A stretch of 27,462 nt of DNA from Ruminococcus sp. AF31-8BH (GCF_003460605.1 NZ_QTVN01000026.1:1-27462), one strand, 5' to 3'; shown: positions 7,427 to 15,175, counted from the stretch's first letter. Numbers and translations are program-made. Notes: a model not told the origin generated them from the sequence alone.

Positions 7427-8082
7427 ACCTGAAGCAGTGTGATAATTTCAATTATGCTGCTGACCAATATGCGGTTCAGTATCTATATGGGAAAGAAAGA
7501 CAGGAATTTAAGGACCGGGTTTCGACGGGGCATCTGAAGGAACGGCTTTCCTGGAAGGAGCGCATTACCTACCATTACAGAAGCAAACCGAATCCGAACC
7601 AGCATGAATTTTTTGAGGCACAGGCAATCAAAATATACCAGGATGAGAAACATTTATTCGCACTGGTGGGTTTCCGGCATATTGATGATATCATGGAAAA
7701 GGAAACTACGATCCAGAATCAGTTAAAGCAGGCACTGGACGAGACACGGCTGAGCAATGAAATAATTTCGGCAATTGCCAAGAGCTACTGTTCTATCTAC
7801 AGGATTGATGTGCAGAAAGATTTTTTTGAAGAGGTATCAAATGACAGTGAAATACACAAACTGACAGGAAACAGAGGATGTGCATCGGAGAAGCTGTATC
7901 AGCTTTGTGATACCATGGTTGCACCGGAATACCGTCCGCTGATACGGCCTTTTCTGGATGTTTCTACACTTTCCACAAGATTGAAGACGGAAGAATGTAT
8001 TTCTACAGAATACAGGATGTGTGATGGCAGCTGGCACAGGATGATTTTTATTGTAAAAAACGGGATGAGTCTGGGAATGTAA
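7423..8082 (+). pseudogene. Third sensor kinase, piece 3: PAS-like domains
   Basis: The piece holds the rest of the first PAS-like domain (ALVGFRHIDDIMEKE at its end) and most of the second (ALDETRLSNEIISAIAKSYCSIY to ECISTEYRMCDGSWHRM), which resembles the PAS-like domain of the intact kinase upstream. At 8055-8060 a run of six A precedes the break. Inserting one A restores KKRDESGNVTHVLCTVRSI in frame with the kinase core. This marks a single-base deletion or a sequencing undercall. Confidence 0.72.
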
Positions 8083-9353
8083 CCCATGTTTTATGTACGG
8101 TCCGTAGTATCAGCGATTCCAAAAGACGTGAAGAGGATCTTAACTTTGCAGCGGAAGCAGCAAAGCGGGAAGCCGAAATGAAAACAAGGTTTCTGGCAAC
8201 TATGAGTCATGATATCCGTACACCACTGAACGGTATTATCGGTATGGTAAATATGGGAAATCAGTACGCAGATGATCTTCTGATGCAGCAGAAGATCAGA
8301 GAAAAGGCAATGGAATCTCTGAAATATCTTGTATCTCTGGTAAATGATGTGCTGGATATGAATAAACTACAGAGCGGAGATTTGAAGGACCAGCAGCTTT
8401 TGTTTGATCTGACAATAGTACTGCGGGAACTGAACCAGATTTATGATGAGCGGGCTGCAAAGAAAGGCATCCGGTATGAGGTTGACTGGAAAAATGGTAC
8501 ATATAGCCACATCGCTCTGATTGGAAATCCGGTATATCTTGGCAGGATCCTGTCGAATATTTTGGACAATGCCATAAAATTCAGTCAGGCGGGCAGTGTA
8601 ATCACGGTCTGGGTTAAGGAAGAAATTCTGGATGATGGCAGGGCATTTTTTGCTTTCTACTGTAAAGACCAGGGTGTGGGTATGAGTGAAGATTTTATTG
8701 CCCATGCTTTTGATATGTTCTCTCAGGAAAGCAAGACAAGCAGATCCAGGTATGAAGGCACCGGACTGGGGCTTGCAATTACGAAGCAGCTTGTGGACAG
8801 GATGGATGGAAGTATTGAACTGAAGAGCAAAGTTGGTGTTGGTACTACAGTTATTGTAAAAATACCGTTCAAAATTGGCACACAGGATGAAAACAGTAAT
8901 TTATCAGACAAGTCGGTAAGCCTTGATGATTATTCAGTGGAAGGCATGAGAGCATTGGTTGTGGAAGACAATGAGCTGAACATGGAAATTGCCAGATGTA
9001 TACTGGAAGAAAGCGGTATGGAGGTTACATGTGCAGCGGACGGGAAGGAAGCAGTTGAAATCTTCGAAAAATCTGAACCAGATTATTTCGGGGTAATTTA
9101 TATGGATATTATGATGCCGAGGCTGAATGGACTGGATGCGGCAAGGACAATCAGGGAAATGAAAAGAAGGGATGCCATGAGGGTTCCGATCATTGCAATG
9201 TCCGCAAATGCCTTTGCAGAAGATATTATCAACAGCCGGCTGGCAGGAATGAATGTCCATCTTGCAAAGCCGCTGGATGCGGAAAAAATGATCGTTGCCT
9301 TAAAACAATGCATGGCAGATAATAGGGATGTAAAACTGCACGAAGATTTGTAG
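8058..9353 (+). pseudogene. Third sensor kinase, piece 4: HisKA-HATPase-REC core
   Basis: From 8058 the frame reads KRDESGNVTHVLCTVRSI and on into the kinase core. ATG 8178 leaves 391 residues: FLATMSHDIRTPLNGIIGM (His11), an ATPase domain with N box NILDNAIKFS, G1 DQGVGMS and G2 GTGLGLAI, and a receiver domain with VIYMDIMMP (Asp310). All these motifs are intact, so if translation starts at 8178 a soluble kinase-receiver lacking its sensor could be made; annotators may list it as a separate gene. There is no convincing ribosome site before 8178. Only the two poly-A slips and the upstream deletion prevent a full-length product. Confidence 0.75.
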
Positions 9354-9399
9354 GAATAAAAAGACAGGGCATATAAAGGGGGTATATTGTATATGGCGG

Positions 9400-9745
9400 T
9401 TACTTAATATTCGCTGTACTGGTTTCTGCATCAGATACCGGTTCAGCTAAAATAACATTACATACGTGATATATTATTTCTGCAAGTTTATGTGAATGAA
9501 TGTTAAAATCATTATTAATCCAGTCAACAATTATATTTCAGCAACCATGCATCATGAATGAATATATATTGTTCCTCACATTTATCAGATAATCCGGGGA
9601 TAATTGACTGTATGTAAGACTGCACACTGTTCATTATGCCTTGCTGAAATGCGTGTGTTTCCATCTGGCATAATAAAATGCCAAATGTTGTTTTATTATC
9701 CTTTATGTAGTTAAGAAATATTTCATAAGTAAACATCATAAAAAG
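9400..9745 (-). pseudogene. C-terminal remnant of a TetR-family regulator
   Basis: Read on the minus strand, YEIFLNYIKDNKTTFGILLC and the following helices look like the ligand-binding half of a DhaS-type TetR regulator. A frameshift occurs near 9522 (a stop after WLLKYNC), after which WINNDFNIHSHKLAEIIYHV continues in another frame to a stop at 9400-9402. The DNA-binding half is absent; the frame runs into the integrase remnant at about 9745. It is therefore a doubly damaged fragment. Confidence 0.5.
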
Positions 9746-9961
9746 ATGGTGACTATGTTTGGAAACTCCAATTTGACCTTTCACAACTTGAGACATTCAA
9801 CAGCTTGTATTTTATATGAGCAGGGGTGGAAAGCAAAGGATATTCAAGAATGGTTAGGTCATGCTGATATTGTAACAACTATGAATATATACACACATAT
9901 TGACAGAGCACATAAACAGAGACAGGCAGAGTCCTTAAGCGGAGTTTACGAACATCCGTAA
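9746..9961 (+). pseudogene. C-terminal fragment of a tyrosine recombinase/integrase
   Basis: The 71 residues contain the end of the catalytic domain of phage/ICE-type integrases: HNLRHSTA (the HxxR box), WLGHADIVTT (the second His) and the nucleophile Tyr in NIYTHI. The first two thirds of the protein, including the first Arg and the arm-binding domain, are missing. It lies about 100 bp from the 3' end of tRNA-Pro, the position typical of an integrase beside its tRNA attachment site. No att duplication was noticed in the window. Confidence 0.72.
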
Positions 9962-10002
9962 AATGACTTTACGAACACTTTTGAAAAAAAGGGGAAAAGC
10001 AT

Positions 10003-10043
10003 AAAAAAACACCGAAACCCTTGATTTCTCAAGGCTTTCGGCG
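10003..10043 (-). terminator. Terminator of the tRNA-Pro gene
   Basis: On the minus strand CCGAAAGCCTTGA pairs with TCAAGGGTTTCGG with one mismatch around a GAAA loop, and the stem is followed by seven T. It lies 15 nt past the tRNA 3' end. Confidence 0.85.
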
Positions 10044-10057
10044 CCCCTGCCAAGTAG

Positions 10058-10131
10058 TCGAAGTGACGGGATTCGAACCCACGACCTCTGCGTCCCGAAC
10101 GCAGCGCTCTACCAAACTGAGCCACACTTCG
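10058..10131 (-). tRNA. tRNA-Pro (anticodon CGG)
   Basis: The cloverleaf is complete. The acceptor stem is CGAAGTG/CACTTCG, the D arm GCTC-AGTTTGGTA-GAGC, the anticodon stem CTGCG/CGCAG with loop TTCGGGA, and the T loop TTCGAAT. The anticodon CGG reads CCG codons. The discriminator is A and no CCA is encoded. A consensus promoter lies upstream and a terminator downstream, so it is a single-gene unit. Confidence 0.96.
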
Positions 10132-10146
10132 TCAACGACAAGTAAT

Positions 10147-10175
10147 ATTATACATAGAGAATGCCATCTTGTCAA
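10147..10175 (-). promoter_or_regulatory. Promoter of tRNA-Pro
   Basis: On the minus strand TTGACA, 17 bp and TATAAT, both hexamers perfect. The start of transcription should fall about 10 nt before the tRNA. Confidence 0.9.
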
Positions 10176-10293
10176 CACAAAATTTGAAAAAAATCAAAAA
10201 AATTTAAAAATTTTATGAATGAATAAATCGCAGCTTCATATACATTAATGAATGAAATGAAAATGCTTATAAAAAGGACAGGGAGGTCGTCAT

Positions 10294-11586
10294 TTGGCTG
10301 GATATCGCCGTTTTATCGCATATGTATATGAGTACCGCAAAGGAAAAAAGGAAAACAACTGCGGTTTTATAAAGGTTGAAGTCCGAAATTCCATATGTAC
10401 AATTGAAATTCATCTTCATGTAGAAGGGCTGGCAGCAGAGGAAGAGGCCAGGGTATTTTGCTTCCTGAGAAAGGAAGGTCTGATGAATGGAATTCTCATC
10501 GGAAGCTGCATGACGCAGACGGACCGGGTTGATTGCCTGATTGAAACAGATGCATTAAATATGGGAGATTCCGGAACGGCCCTTGGCAAAATGGGCGGCA
10601 TGGTAATTCTGACAAAATCCGGCGGCTTTTTCGGCACAGAATGGGATGACCAGGCAATCCGTCCGGAAAATTTCAAAGAAATGAAAATTGGAGAAGAAAC
10701 AAAGAGGTCAGAAGAGGATAAACAGGAAGAAACGAAACAGGAAACTGCTCAACCAGAATCGCCTCAAAACGAAATGGAAAATAACAGTGACGCCGAAAAC
10801 GTGCCTGAGTCTGAGATGGAAAAAGAAAATGCAGAAGCTTTGGGCCAGGTCACACCTAATGATGAAGTGCAGAATGTAGAATTTTCAGAAGAGACAGAAA
10901 CCAATACTTTCAAAACAGAGCCGCCAGCATCAGTAAGCAACAAAGAATTTACGACCAATCCGAACCAGACTGATTCAGAAAGCAATCATGCAAATATGCC
11001 AGAACCTATTCCTGGTGACGCTCTGTCGGCAGAGTCTATACTTCCGGCAAACGCTTCAGAAGAACTTTCTGTCCCCGTAAGCAGTCCAGATTCTTCTTCA
11101 GACAGCACCAACACTATTTTACAAGAACCAAAGCCCAAAACAAGTTCCGAAATCGAACTGAATCCAGCACCTCAGACCTCAGACGTCCCGTCCCCCACCG
11201 AAGAAATCCACATACAGTCCATCCACTCCAAACCCGAAAAACACTCCCTCCCCTTCGGTCAGCCCTTCTGCCCCTTCGCAGACGGCGACCTGTTCCAGTG
11301 CTGGAAAATCCATCCCCAGGATCTGGTACACTTCCCAAGAAGACAATGCGGCCTTAGAAACAACCGCTTTCTGCAATACGGCTATTACAACTTCGGACAT
11401 CTGCTCCTGTGCCGCCGTCAAAACGGAAAGTACATCCTTGGTGTTCCCGGAAGCTACGATCAGCAGGAACAGTTCATGGCAGGCATGTTCGGCTTCCCAA
11501 GCTTTAAAGAAAGCCCGCTCATAAAAGTCCCCAAAGGAAAAGGCGGCTACTGGTATCGTTCCATTGACCCGCCTGTCTGTCATTAA
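10294..11586 (+). CDS. DUF6128-type protein with a long acidic linker
   Basis: The 430-residue protein starts at TTG 10294, chosen because GGGAGG lies 7 nt upstream and the N-terminal fold starts at once. Residues 1-130 form a compact domain of beta strands (VRNSICTIEIHLHVEG, RVFCFLRKEGLMNGILIGSC). Residues about 135-320 are a low-complexity linker rich in Glu, Thr, Pro, Ser and Asn. The last 100 residues form a second domain with LVHFPRRQCGLRNNRFLQYG, GHLLLCRR and ILGVPGSYDQQEQFMAGMF, which I recognise as the DUF6128 type found in Lachnospiraceae. No signal peptide or membrane segment is seen. The function is unknown. Confidence 0.75.
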   Translation: MAGYRRFIAYVYEYRKGKKENNCGFIKVEVRNSICTIEIHLHVEGLAAEEEARVFCFLRKEGLMNGILIGSCMTQTDRVDCLIETDALNMGDSGTALGKMGGMVILTKSGGFFGTEWDDQAIRPENFKEMKIGEETKRSEEDKQEETKQETAQPESPQNEMENNSDAENVPESEMEKENAEALGQVTPNDEVQNVEFSEETETNTFKTEPPASVSNKEFTTNPNQTDSESNHANMPEPIPGDALSAESILPANASEELSVPVSSPDSSSDSTNTILQEPKPKTSSEIELNPAPQTSDVPSPTEEIHIQSIHSKPEKHSLPFGQPFCPFADGDLFQCWKIHPQDLVHFPRRQCGLRNNRFLQYGYYNFGHLLLCRRQNGKYILGVPGSYDQQEQFMAGMFGFPSFKESPLIKVPKGKGGYWYRSIDPPVCH

Positions 11587-11639
11587 CTTAAAATACCATT
11601 TTTACACACTTTTCAGGCAAAAAGAGCACTTCCCCAAAA

Positions 11640-11668
11640 TTGACATCCTCATCAGAACTGCCTATAAT
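11640..11668 (+). promoter_or_regulatory. Promoter of the MATE-tadA unit
   Basis: TTGACA (11640-11645), a 17-bp spacer and TATAAT (11663-11668), a perfect consensus pair. A MITE fragment lies in the leader before the MATE gene. Confidence 0.85.
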
Positions 11669-11697
11669 AAAAGCATTCCCAGTGCGTTTTATCCTGG

Positions 11698-11745
11698 AAC
11701 CTGTTTGAAAAAAACAATCCTGCGATCTGCCTGCCCTGGGAAATA
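11698..11745. repeat. Fragment of the MITE left end
   Basis: AACCTGTTTGAAAAAAACA followed by ATCCTGCGATCTGCCTGCCC aligns with the first 45 or so bases of the full copies (GCCTGTTTGAAAAATCATTC and CTGCAATCTGCACGCCCC), with several substitutions. The rest of the element is missing, so this is an old relic in the 5' leader of the MATE gene. Confidence 0.65.
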
Positions 11746-11774
11746 AGTGTGCATTAGATGAGGAAAAAAATGAA

Positions 11775-13118
11775 ATGAAACAACGAGACCTGACAAAAGG
11801 CAGCATTACCGGAAATCTGATGCTGTTTGCCCTGCCTCTCATGGCCGGGAATTTTTTGCAGCAATGCTACAATATCGCAGATACCCTGATCGTGGGACGG
11901 TATCTGGGAGCCAATGCCCTTGCCGCAGTTGGCTCGTCTTATACCCTGATGACCTTTCTGACGTCCATTTTGATTGGAATGTGTATGGGAAGCGGTGCCG
12001 TATTTTCCATCCGCTTCGGCGAGCAGGATCACAAAAAGCTAAAAGAAGGAATTCTCCATTCCTTCGGCCTGATCGCGGCAATGACTGTGGTGATCAATGT
12101 TCTGGTTTACGCAGGTTTGCCCCTGATCCTGAAAGTCCTTCAGGTGCCGGCAGAAGTGGTTCCCTACATGCGGACCTACCTGCTGGTCATATTCGCCGGA
12201 ATCAGCGCCACATTTTTATATAATTATTTTGCAGCACTGCTAAGAGCTGTGGGAAATTCAGTCGTCCCCCTGATTTTTCTTGCAGTATCTACTGTCCTGA
12301 ATATAGTACTTGATCTGCTCTTTGTTCTTGGCTTTGGCTGGGGCGTGGCAGGAGCCGCAGGTGCAACGGTCCTTGCGCAGTTCGTATCCGGAATCGGAAT
12401 TACGGTATACACCTTGATCCGTTTCCCGGAATTTCGCCTTTCACGTGAAGAACTGCACTTTGACAAAAGGGTTCTGGGTGAGATTGCCCAGCTCTCTTTT
12501 CTTACCTGCCTGCAGCAGTCCGTTATGAACTTTGGAATCCTCATGGTCCAGGGCCGGGTAAACAGCTTTGGAACCGCAGTTATGGCAGCATTTGCAGCAG
12601 CGGTAAAAATCGATTCTTTCGCTTACATGCCGGTACAGGATTTTGGAAATGCATTTTCCACCTTCATTGCCCAAAATTACGGCGCCGGAAAAGAAAAGCG
12701 AATTTCTCAGGGAATCAAAAGTGCGGTAACAGCTGCATTTGTATTCTGCCTGGTGATCAGCGCAGCGGTCTGTGCATTTGCCGCGCCGCTTATGGGCATT
12801 TTTGTAAATGCATCCCAGACGGAGATTATTTCCATTGGTGTCGGATATTTGCGAATTGAAGGCGCATTTTATTTTGGAATCGGACTTCTTTTTCTTCTGT
12901 ATGGATATTACCGTGCAGTAAAAATGCCTGGAATGTCCGTGATCCTTACCATCCTTTCCCTTGGAACCCGTGTGGTCCTGGCTTATACTTTGTCCGCCGT
13001 TCCGGCAATCGGCGTCACCGGAATCTGGGCATCCGTTCCCATTGGATGGGCACTGGCAGACATTGTGGGCGTCACCTATTACTGGAAAAAGATGCGAAGA
13101 AAATCAGAGCTTGGTTAA
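11775..13118 (+). CDS. MATE family efflux transporter
   Basis: The 447-residue protein has about twelve membrane segments in two similar halves. It opens with the typical MATE start DLTKGSITGNLMLFALPLMAG, then NIADTLIVGRYLGANALAAVG and, in the second half, QDFGNAFSTFIAQNYGAGKEKR. MATE proteins export cationic drugs, toxins or metabolites using a Na+ or H+ gradient (family knowledge); the substrate cannot be told. Start ATG 11775 has TGAGGA about 11 nt upstream, a slightly long spacing; an ATG at 11770 leads straight to a stop. A consensus promoter lies at 11640-11668, and tadA follows after 54 bp on the same strand. Confidence 0.92.
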   Translation: MKQRDLTKGSITGNLMLFALPLMAGNFLQQCYNIADTLIVGRYLGANALAAVGSSYTLMTFLTSILIGMCMGSGAVFSIRFGEQDHKKLKEGILHSFGLIAAMTVVINVLVYAGLPLILKVLQVPAEVVPYMRTYLLVIFAGISATFLYNYFAALLRAVGNSVVPLIFLAVSTVLNIVLDLLFVLGFGWGVAGAAGATVLAQFVSGIGITVYTLIRFPEFRLSREELHFDKRVLGEIAQLSFLTCLQQSVMNFGILMVQGRVNSFGTAVMAAFAAAVKIDSFAYMPVQDFGNAFSTFIAQNYGAGKEKRISQGIKSAVTAAFVFCLVISAAVCAFAAPLMGIFVNASQTEIISIGVGYLRIEGAFYFGIGLLFLLYGYYRAVKMPGMSVILTILSLGTRVVLAYTLSAVPAIGVTGIWASVPIGWALADIVGVTYYWKKMRRKSELG

Positions 13119-13172
13119 TGTGCCGCACATTTTACAGATAACATTTTTCATTTCACACAACAGGAGAACTTT

Positions 13173-13682
13173 ATGCTTACAGATCAGGAACGTTTTATGA
13201 AAGAAGCCATCCGCCAGGCGAAAAAAGCCCGGGCCCTGGAAGAGGTTCCAATCGGCTGCGTGATCGTCTGCGATGGACAGATTATTGCAAGAGGCTACAA
13301 CCGCAGAAATACAGACAAGAACACCCTTTCCCATGCCGAGCTGAATGCCATCAAGAAAGCCAGCAAAAAGTTAGGAGACTGGCGGCTGGAGGGCTGCACC
13401 ATGTATGTGACCCTGGAGCCCTGCCAGATGTGTGCCGGCGCCCTGATGCAGTCCCGCATTGACCGTGTGGTGATCGGAAGCATGAACCCCAAAGCCGGAT
13501 GCGCAGGCTCGGTTTTGAATCTTCTGGAAATGGACGGATTCAACCACAAGGTGGAAGTAATCCGCGGCGTTTTGCAGGAAGAGTGCTCCTCTATGCTGTC
13601 CGATTTTTTCAAAGAGCTTCGGGAAAAGAAGAAAATGCTGAAAAAATCTCTGGCAGAACAGGTTGGAAATTCAGAAAAATAG
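13173..13682 (+). CDS. tadA: tRNA adenosine(34) deaminase TadA
   Basis: The 169-residue protein belongs to the cytidine-deaminase fold. The zinc site is visible as HAE (His54, Glu56 as proton shuttle) and PCQMC (Cys84, Cys87), with EVPIGCVIV near residue 24 and the tRNA-binding region around MNPKAGCAGSVLNLL. TadA converts A34 of tRNA-Arg(ACG) to inosine so that CGN codons can be read. The start is ATG 13173 behind AGGAG. The length and motif order are normal. A MITE copy begins 17 nt after the stop. Confidence 0.95.
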   Translation: MLTDQERFMKEAIRQAKKARALEEVPIGCVIVCDGQIIARGYNRRNTDKNTLSHAELNAIKKASKKLGDWRLEGCTMYVTLEPCQMCAGALMQSRIDRVVIGSMNPKAGCAGSVLNLLEMDGFNHKVEVIRGVLQEECSSMLSDFFKELREKKKMLKKSLAEQVGNSEK

Positions 13683-13698
13683 TGGTATAGTAAAGAAC

Positions 13699-13862
13699 TA
13701 GAGCGTGTTTGAAAAAGCATTCCTGCAATCTGCACGCCCCACTTTGCGGTATATTTTGCCCGAATTCAGTTGCCGTAGCCCGCTACGGCGCCCTCATCCG
13801 GACAAAATCTCCCACAAATTGTGACGCACATCTTGCAGAAAGCCTTTTTCAAACACGCTCTA
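13699..13862. mobile_element. Foldback MITE, copy 2 (164 bp)
   Basis: This is the same element as 2411-2574, with perfect 18-bp inverted ends. It differs from copy 3 at only two positions that I count. The apical stem is GCCGTAG-CCCG-CTACGGC; copy 1 has T-A where this copy has C-G, a compensated change. It separates tadA from yqeY, and as RNA its hairpin could affect transcripts reading through. Confidence 0.88.
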
Positions 13863-13922
13863 GAAAAGCCATCGAATTTCAGGAGAAATAAAGGATGGCG
13901 AAATTGACAGGAGGAAAACACA

Positions 13923-14360
13923 ATGGAACTTGAAGCATTAAGAAAAGACATGGTTGCTGCTATGAAAGCAAAGGATAAAGTAACAAAGGACGCAGTATCT
14001 TCCCTGATCTCAGCAGTGAAGAAAGTTGCAATTGACGAGGGCTGCCGTGATGATATCAGCAGCGAGCTGGTTGATCGCGTGATCCTCAAGGAACTGAAAT
14101 CTGTAAAAGAGCAGATCGACACCTGCCCGGAATCCAGACAGGATCTGAAGGATGAATACCAGGCAAGATATGATGTTATCGCTAAATACGCTCCGAAGCT
14201 GATGGATGCTTCCGAGATCAAAGCTTACCTTCAGGAAAAACATGCCGAGCTCATCGCCTCCGGAAACAAAGGCCAGATCATGAAGACCATCATGCCGGAA
14301 CTGAAAGGCAAAGCAGACGGCAAAGTAATCAACCAGGTAGTAGCTGAGTTTTGCAAATAA
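13923..14360 (+). CDS. GatB/YqeY domain-containing protein
   Basis: The 145-residue protein matches the YqeY family: LRKDMVAAMKAKDKVTKDAV at the start, LKSVKEQIDTC in the middle, YAPKLMDASEIKAYL, and the closing GQIMKTIMPELKGKADGKVI with VNQVV-like ending. The fold is shared with the C-terminal tail of GatB, the amidotransferase subunit, which binds tRNA (family knowledge); the role of free-standing YqeY is unclear, possibly tRNA-related. The start is ATG 13923 with AGGAGG 8 nt upstream. MITE copies flank it on both sides. Confidence 0.9.
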   Translation: MELEALRKDMVAAMKAKDKVTKDAVSSLISAVKKVAIDEGCRDDISSELVDRVILKELKSVKEQIDTCPESRQDLKDEYQARYDVIAKYAPKLMDASEIKAYLQEKHAELIASGNKGQIMKTIMPELKGKADGKVINQVVAEFCK

Positions 14361-14386
14361 TTTTTGCAGAATATACGGATAGATCC

Positions 14387-14550
14387 TAGAGCCTGTTTGA
14401 AAAATCATTCCTGCAATCTGCACGCCCCACTTTGCGGTATATTTTGCCCGAATTCAGTTGCCGTAGCCCGCTACGGCGCCCTCATCCGGACAAAATCTCC
14501 CACAAATTGTGACGCACATCTTGCAGAAAGCCTTTTTCAAACACGCTCTA
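14387..14550. mobile_element. Foldback MITE, copy 3 (164 bp)
   Basis: Same length and structure as the other two. Its left end reads TAGAGCCTG rather than TAGAGCGTG, so the terminal repeat has one mismatch here. It begins 26 nt after the yqeY stop. Directly to its right lies a partial left end of another copy. Confidence 0.88.
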
Positions 14551-14566
14551 GGGCCTGTTTGAAAAA
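14551..14566. repeat. MITE end fragment next to copy 3
   Basis: GGGCCTGTTTGAAAAA repeats the left end of copy 3 in the same orientation, directly after its right end. This could be the stump of an older copy into which copy 3 inserted, or a left-over of imprecise excision. Confidence 0.55.
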
Positions 14567-14619
14567 GGTACATGATGTAAAGGACGCGAGTGCATTCCTT
14601 TCATTTATGTATCTTTTTT
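14567..14619 (+). terminator. Terminator downstream of yqeY
   Basis: GGTACATGATGTAAAGGA pairs with TCCTTTCATTTATGTATC (about 15 of 18 positions, with a 3-nt internal mismatch) around an 11-nt loop, followed by six T. It was probably the original yqeY terminator before the MITE arrived. Confidence 0.75.
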
Positions 14620-14627
14620 ATTGACCA

Positions 14628-14720
14628 GATTTCCCCTGGGATGGCAGTACAGACAGTTAGGCGACGGAGCATCCCCCCCGAAATTCACCGTTGTCTGTAC
14701 TGCTTCACCAGGGGGAAATC
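14628..14720. other. Unassigned long two-stage hairpin (possible ncRNA or foldback element)
   Basis: The outer arms GATTTCCCCTGG (14628-14639) and CCAGGGGGAAATC (14708-14720) pair with one bulge. After a small internal loop, GGCAGTACAGACA (14643-14655) pairs with TGTCTGTACTGC (14692-14703) over 12 bp. The 36-nt apical part contains ACGG/CCGT and a run of seven C. Nothing coding is visible. On the minus strand it lies downstream of the SRP RNA terminator, on the plus strand downstream of the yqeY terminator. I do not recognise the RNA family. It is too short and lacks the promoter-like bubble expected for 6S RNA. Confidence 0.5.
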
Positions 14721-14741
14721 GTCCGTCTTGACAAAATGCAC

Positions 14742-14768
14742 AAAAAAAGAACGTCCTCTCAGACGTTC
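14742..14768 (-). terminator. Terminator of the SRP RNA gene
   Basis: On the minus strand GAACGTC pairs with GACGTTC around TGAGAG, followed by seven T. It lies about 17 nt past the end of the RNA. Confidence 0.88.
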
Positions 14769-14784
14769 CACAACTTTCTTTATT

Positions 14785-15046
14785 ACGCGCGCCGCACTTC
14801 GGAATGGTCTCACAGACGTTACCTCTACAGTTAACTCAGCCCAGGCACCCTCACGGCACACAGGAGATTCTACTTAGTGCTGCTACATTCCTGTCCTGAC
14901 ACGGTTCATAGAGTCCTGTTGCGTAAGACCCAAACGTCAACGCCACTTATAAAGGGCAGCTCCACAAGATACAAGCCTCAGATTGGCATCACCCCTGCTG
15001 TAGCGGATTGCAGGTACAGGGCACCGCTATCTCCCCGGCTGCGCGG
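14785..15046 (-). ncRNA. ffs: Signal recognition particle RNA, large Gram-positive type
   Basis: Read on the minus strand, the RNA begins with the Alu-type domain: GGGGAGATAGCGG, GTGCCCTGTACC, TGCAATCCGCTACAGCAGGGG and TGATGCC. The S-domain loop at 14873-14900 reads GTCAGGACAGGAATGTAGCA, then GCACTAAG, the SRP54 (Ffh)-binding helix equivalent to CAGGTCCGGAAGGAAGCAGC in E. coli 4.5S RNA. The ends (CCGCGC near 15045 and GCGCG near 14787) can pair. A perfect promoter and a terminator bracket it. The length of about 262 nt is that of Bacillus/Clostridium scRNA. It scaffolds Ffh for co-translational targeting of membrane proteins. The exact ends are estimates. Confidence 0.93.
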
Positions 15047-15052
15047 AATTTA

Positions 15053-15081
15053 ATTATAAGGGACAAACGAAAATTTGTCAA
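15053..15081 (-). promoter_or_regulatory. Promoter of the SRP RNA gene
   Basis: On the minus strand TTGACA, 17 bp and TATAAT, both perfect. The predicted start is near 15046. Confidence 0.92.
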
Positions 15082-15175
15082 TAGATTTGCACATTTTCTC
15101 TTTCATAAATCTGGTTTTTCTCTGGCTTTTGCCGCATATGGAGGAAGAATCCAGCCGCGCTAGACAAATTCCTTG

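Noticed and set aside
9524..9796. Complete small minus-strand gene of 90 codons
   Set aside because: The sense is the C-terminal half of a TetR protein, broken by a frameshift and joined to antisense integrase sequence at its start.
10021..10218. 65-codon frame over the tRNA
   Set aside because: It is antisense to tRNA-Pro. The 'VTGFEPTTSASRTQ' kind of peptide is a well-known translation artefact of tRNA genes.
14364..14624. 86-codon open frame after yqeY, and similar ones over the other MITE copies
   Set aside because: Its sequence is almost wholly the MITE; the same string recurs at 2411 and 13699, so it is repeat DNA and not a gene.
14628..14720. 6S RNA
   Set aside because: The structure is only 93 nt, lacks the large central bubble and has no obvious promoter of its own.
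14590..14877. 95-codon plus-strand frame
   Set aside because: It crosses the 93-nt hairpin, the SRP terminator and the antisense of the SRP RNA; no protein features.
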